DNA from: Flavipsychrobacter sp.
GTDB taxonomy: Bacteria; Bacteroidota; Bacteroidia; Chitinophagales; Chitinophagaceae
Direction: 5' to 3'
Assembly (NCBI GenBank): GCA_021156265.1
Contig: JAJNBR010000037.1
Location: forward strand, 1-14,773
DNA length: 14,773 nt
Below the pieces are notes generated by a model. It did no database searches and had not been told where the DNA came from. It saw nothing but the letters and a program-made list of their open reading frames with translations. Numbering within the stretch: the stretch's first letter is position 1; each line of letters begins with the position of its first letter. Positions 14,729 to 14,773 of the stretch are shown here, in pieces. The position numbers were made by a program, and so were the translations under genes.

Positions 14729-14773
14729 CTACTGTAACAGATCCCGCCAGACGTAGCGCTTCCGCCGATTTGC
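14729..14773 (-). CDS. Possible 3' end of an upstream gene (14 codons)
   Basis: A minus-strand frame is open from the right edge and ends in TAG at 14731-14729, with the C-terminus KRYVWRDLLQ and G/C-rich third positions like the other genes here. The adjacent stem-loop supports a gene end. All three minus-strand frames are open to the edge over such a short distance, so this may be chance. No family can be named. Confidence 0.2.
   Translation of the reverse strand, partial: ANRRKRYVWRDLLQ

Overview
The window looks like a chromosomal stretch from a Bacteroidota member, most likely near the Chitinophagaceae or related Sphingobacteriia-like lineages. The reasons are a protein with SprB-type repeats and a type IX secretion (type B) C-terminal sorting domain, a metallophosphatase fused to an Omp85-type barrel, a Bacteroidota-style porin, and start codons with almost no Shine-Dalgarno sequence. 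This placement comes from protein features alone; no rRNA or tRNA gene is visible.

Layout. (1) Positions 2-2271, plus strand: the 3' end of a membrane protein gene, a full-length related seven-helix membrane protein, a one-helix NarL-type histidine kinase without its own sensor domain, and its NarL/LuxR-type response regulator. The last three genes overlap or nearly touch. The block ends in a perfect 24-bp palindromic terminator that it shares with the convergent operon. (2) Positions 5416-2310, minus strand: a tight operon encoding a di-haem c-type cytochrome lipoprotein (DHOR/DUF1111 family), a Rieske 2Fe-2S protein, an outer-membrane porin and TatA. Together they suggest a periplasmic redox module with one subunit of the export machinery its Rieske partner probably needs. 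Just upstream is a small two-helix membrane protein (5771-5487). (3) Positions 5772-6116: a gene-free, AT-rich divergent region with two pairs of short direct repeats. (4) Positions 6117-9740, plus strand: a 1207-residue outer-membrane protein joining a calcineurin-like phosphoesterase to an Omp85-like barrel. (5) Positions 13117-9743, minus strand, convergent with it and only 2 bp away: a very large secreted repeat protein of the gliding/adhesin type. (6) Positions 14564-13272, minus strand: a major facilitator efflux-type transporter with a 7+7 inverted repeat just upstream that looks like a repressor site. (7) The last 45 bases may hold the end of another minus-strand gene, followed by a hairpin.

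The two most interesting units are the signalling block, where duplicated membrane proteins may supply the sensing the kinase lacks, and the DHOR-Rieske-porin-TatA operon, whose Rieske protein carries Arg-Gln instead of the twin arginine. No CRISPR array, insertion sequence, prophage or defence island was recognised.
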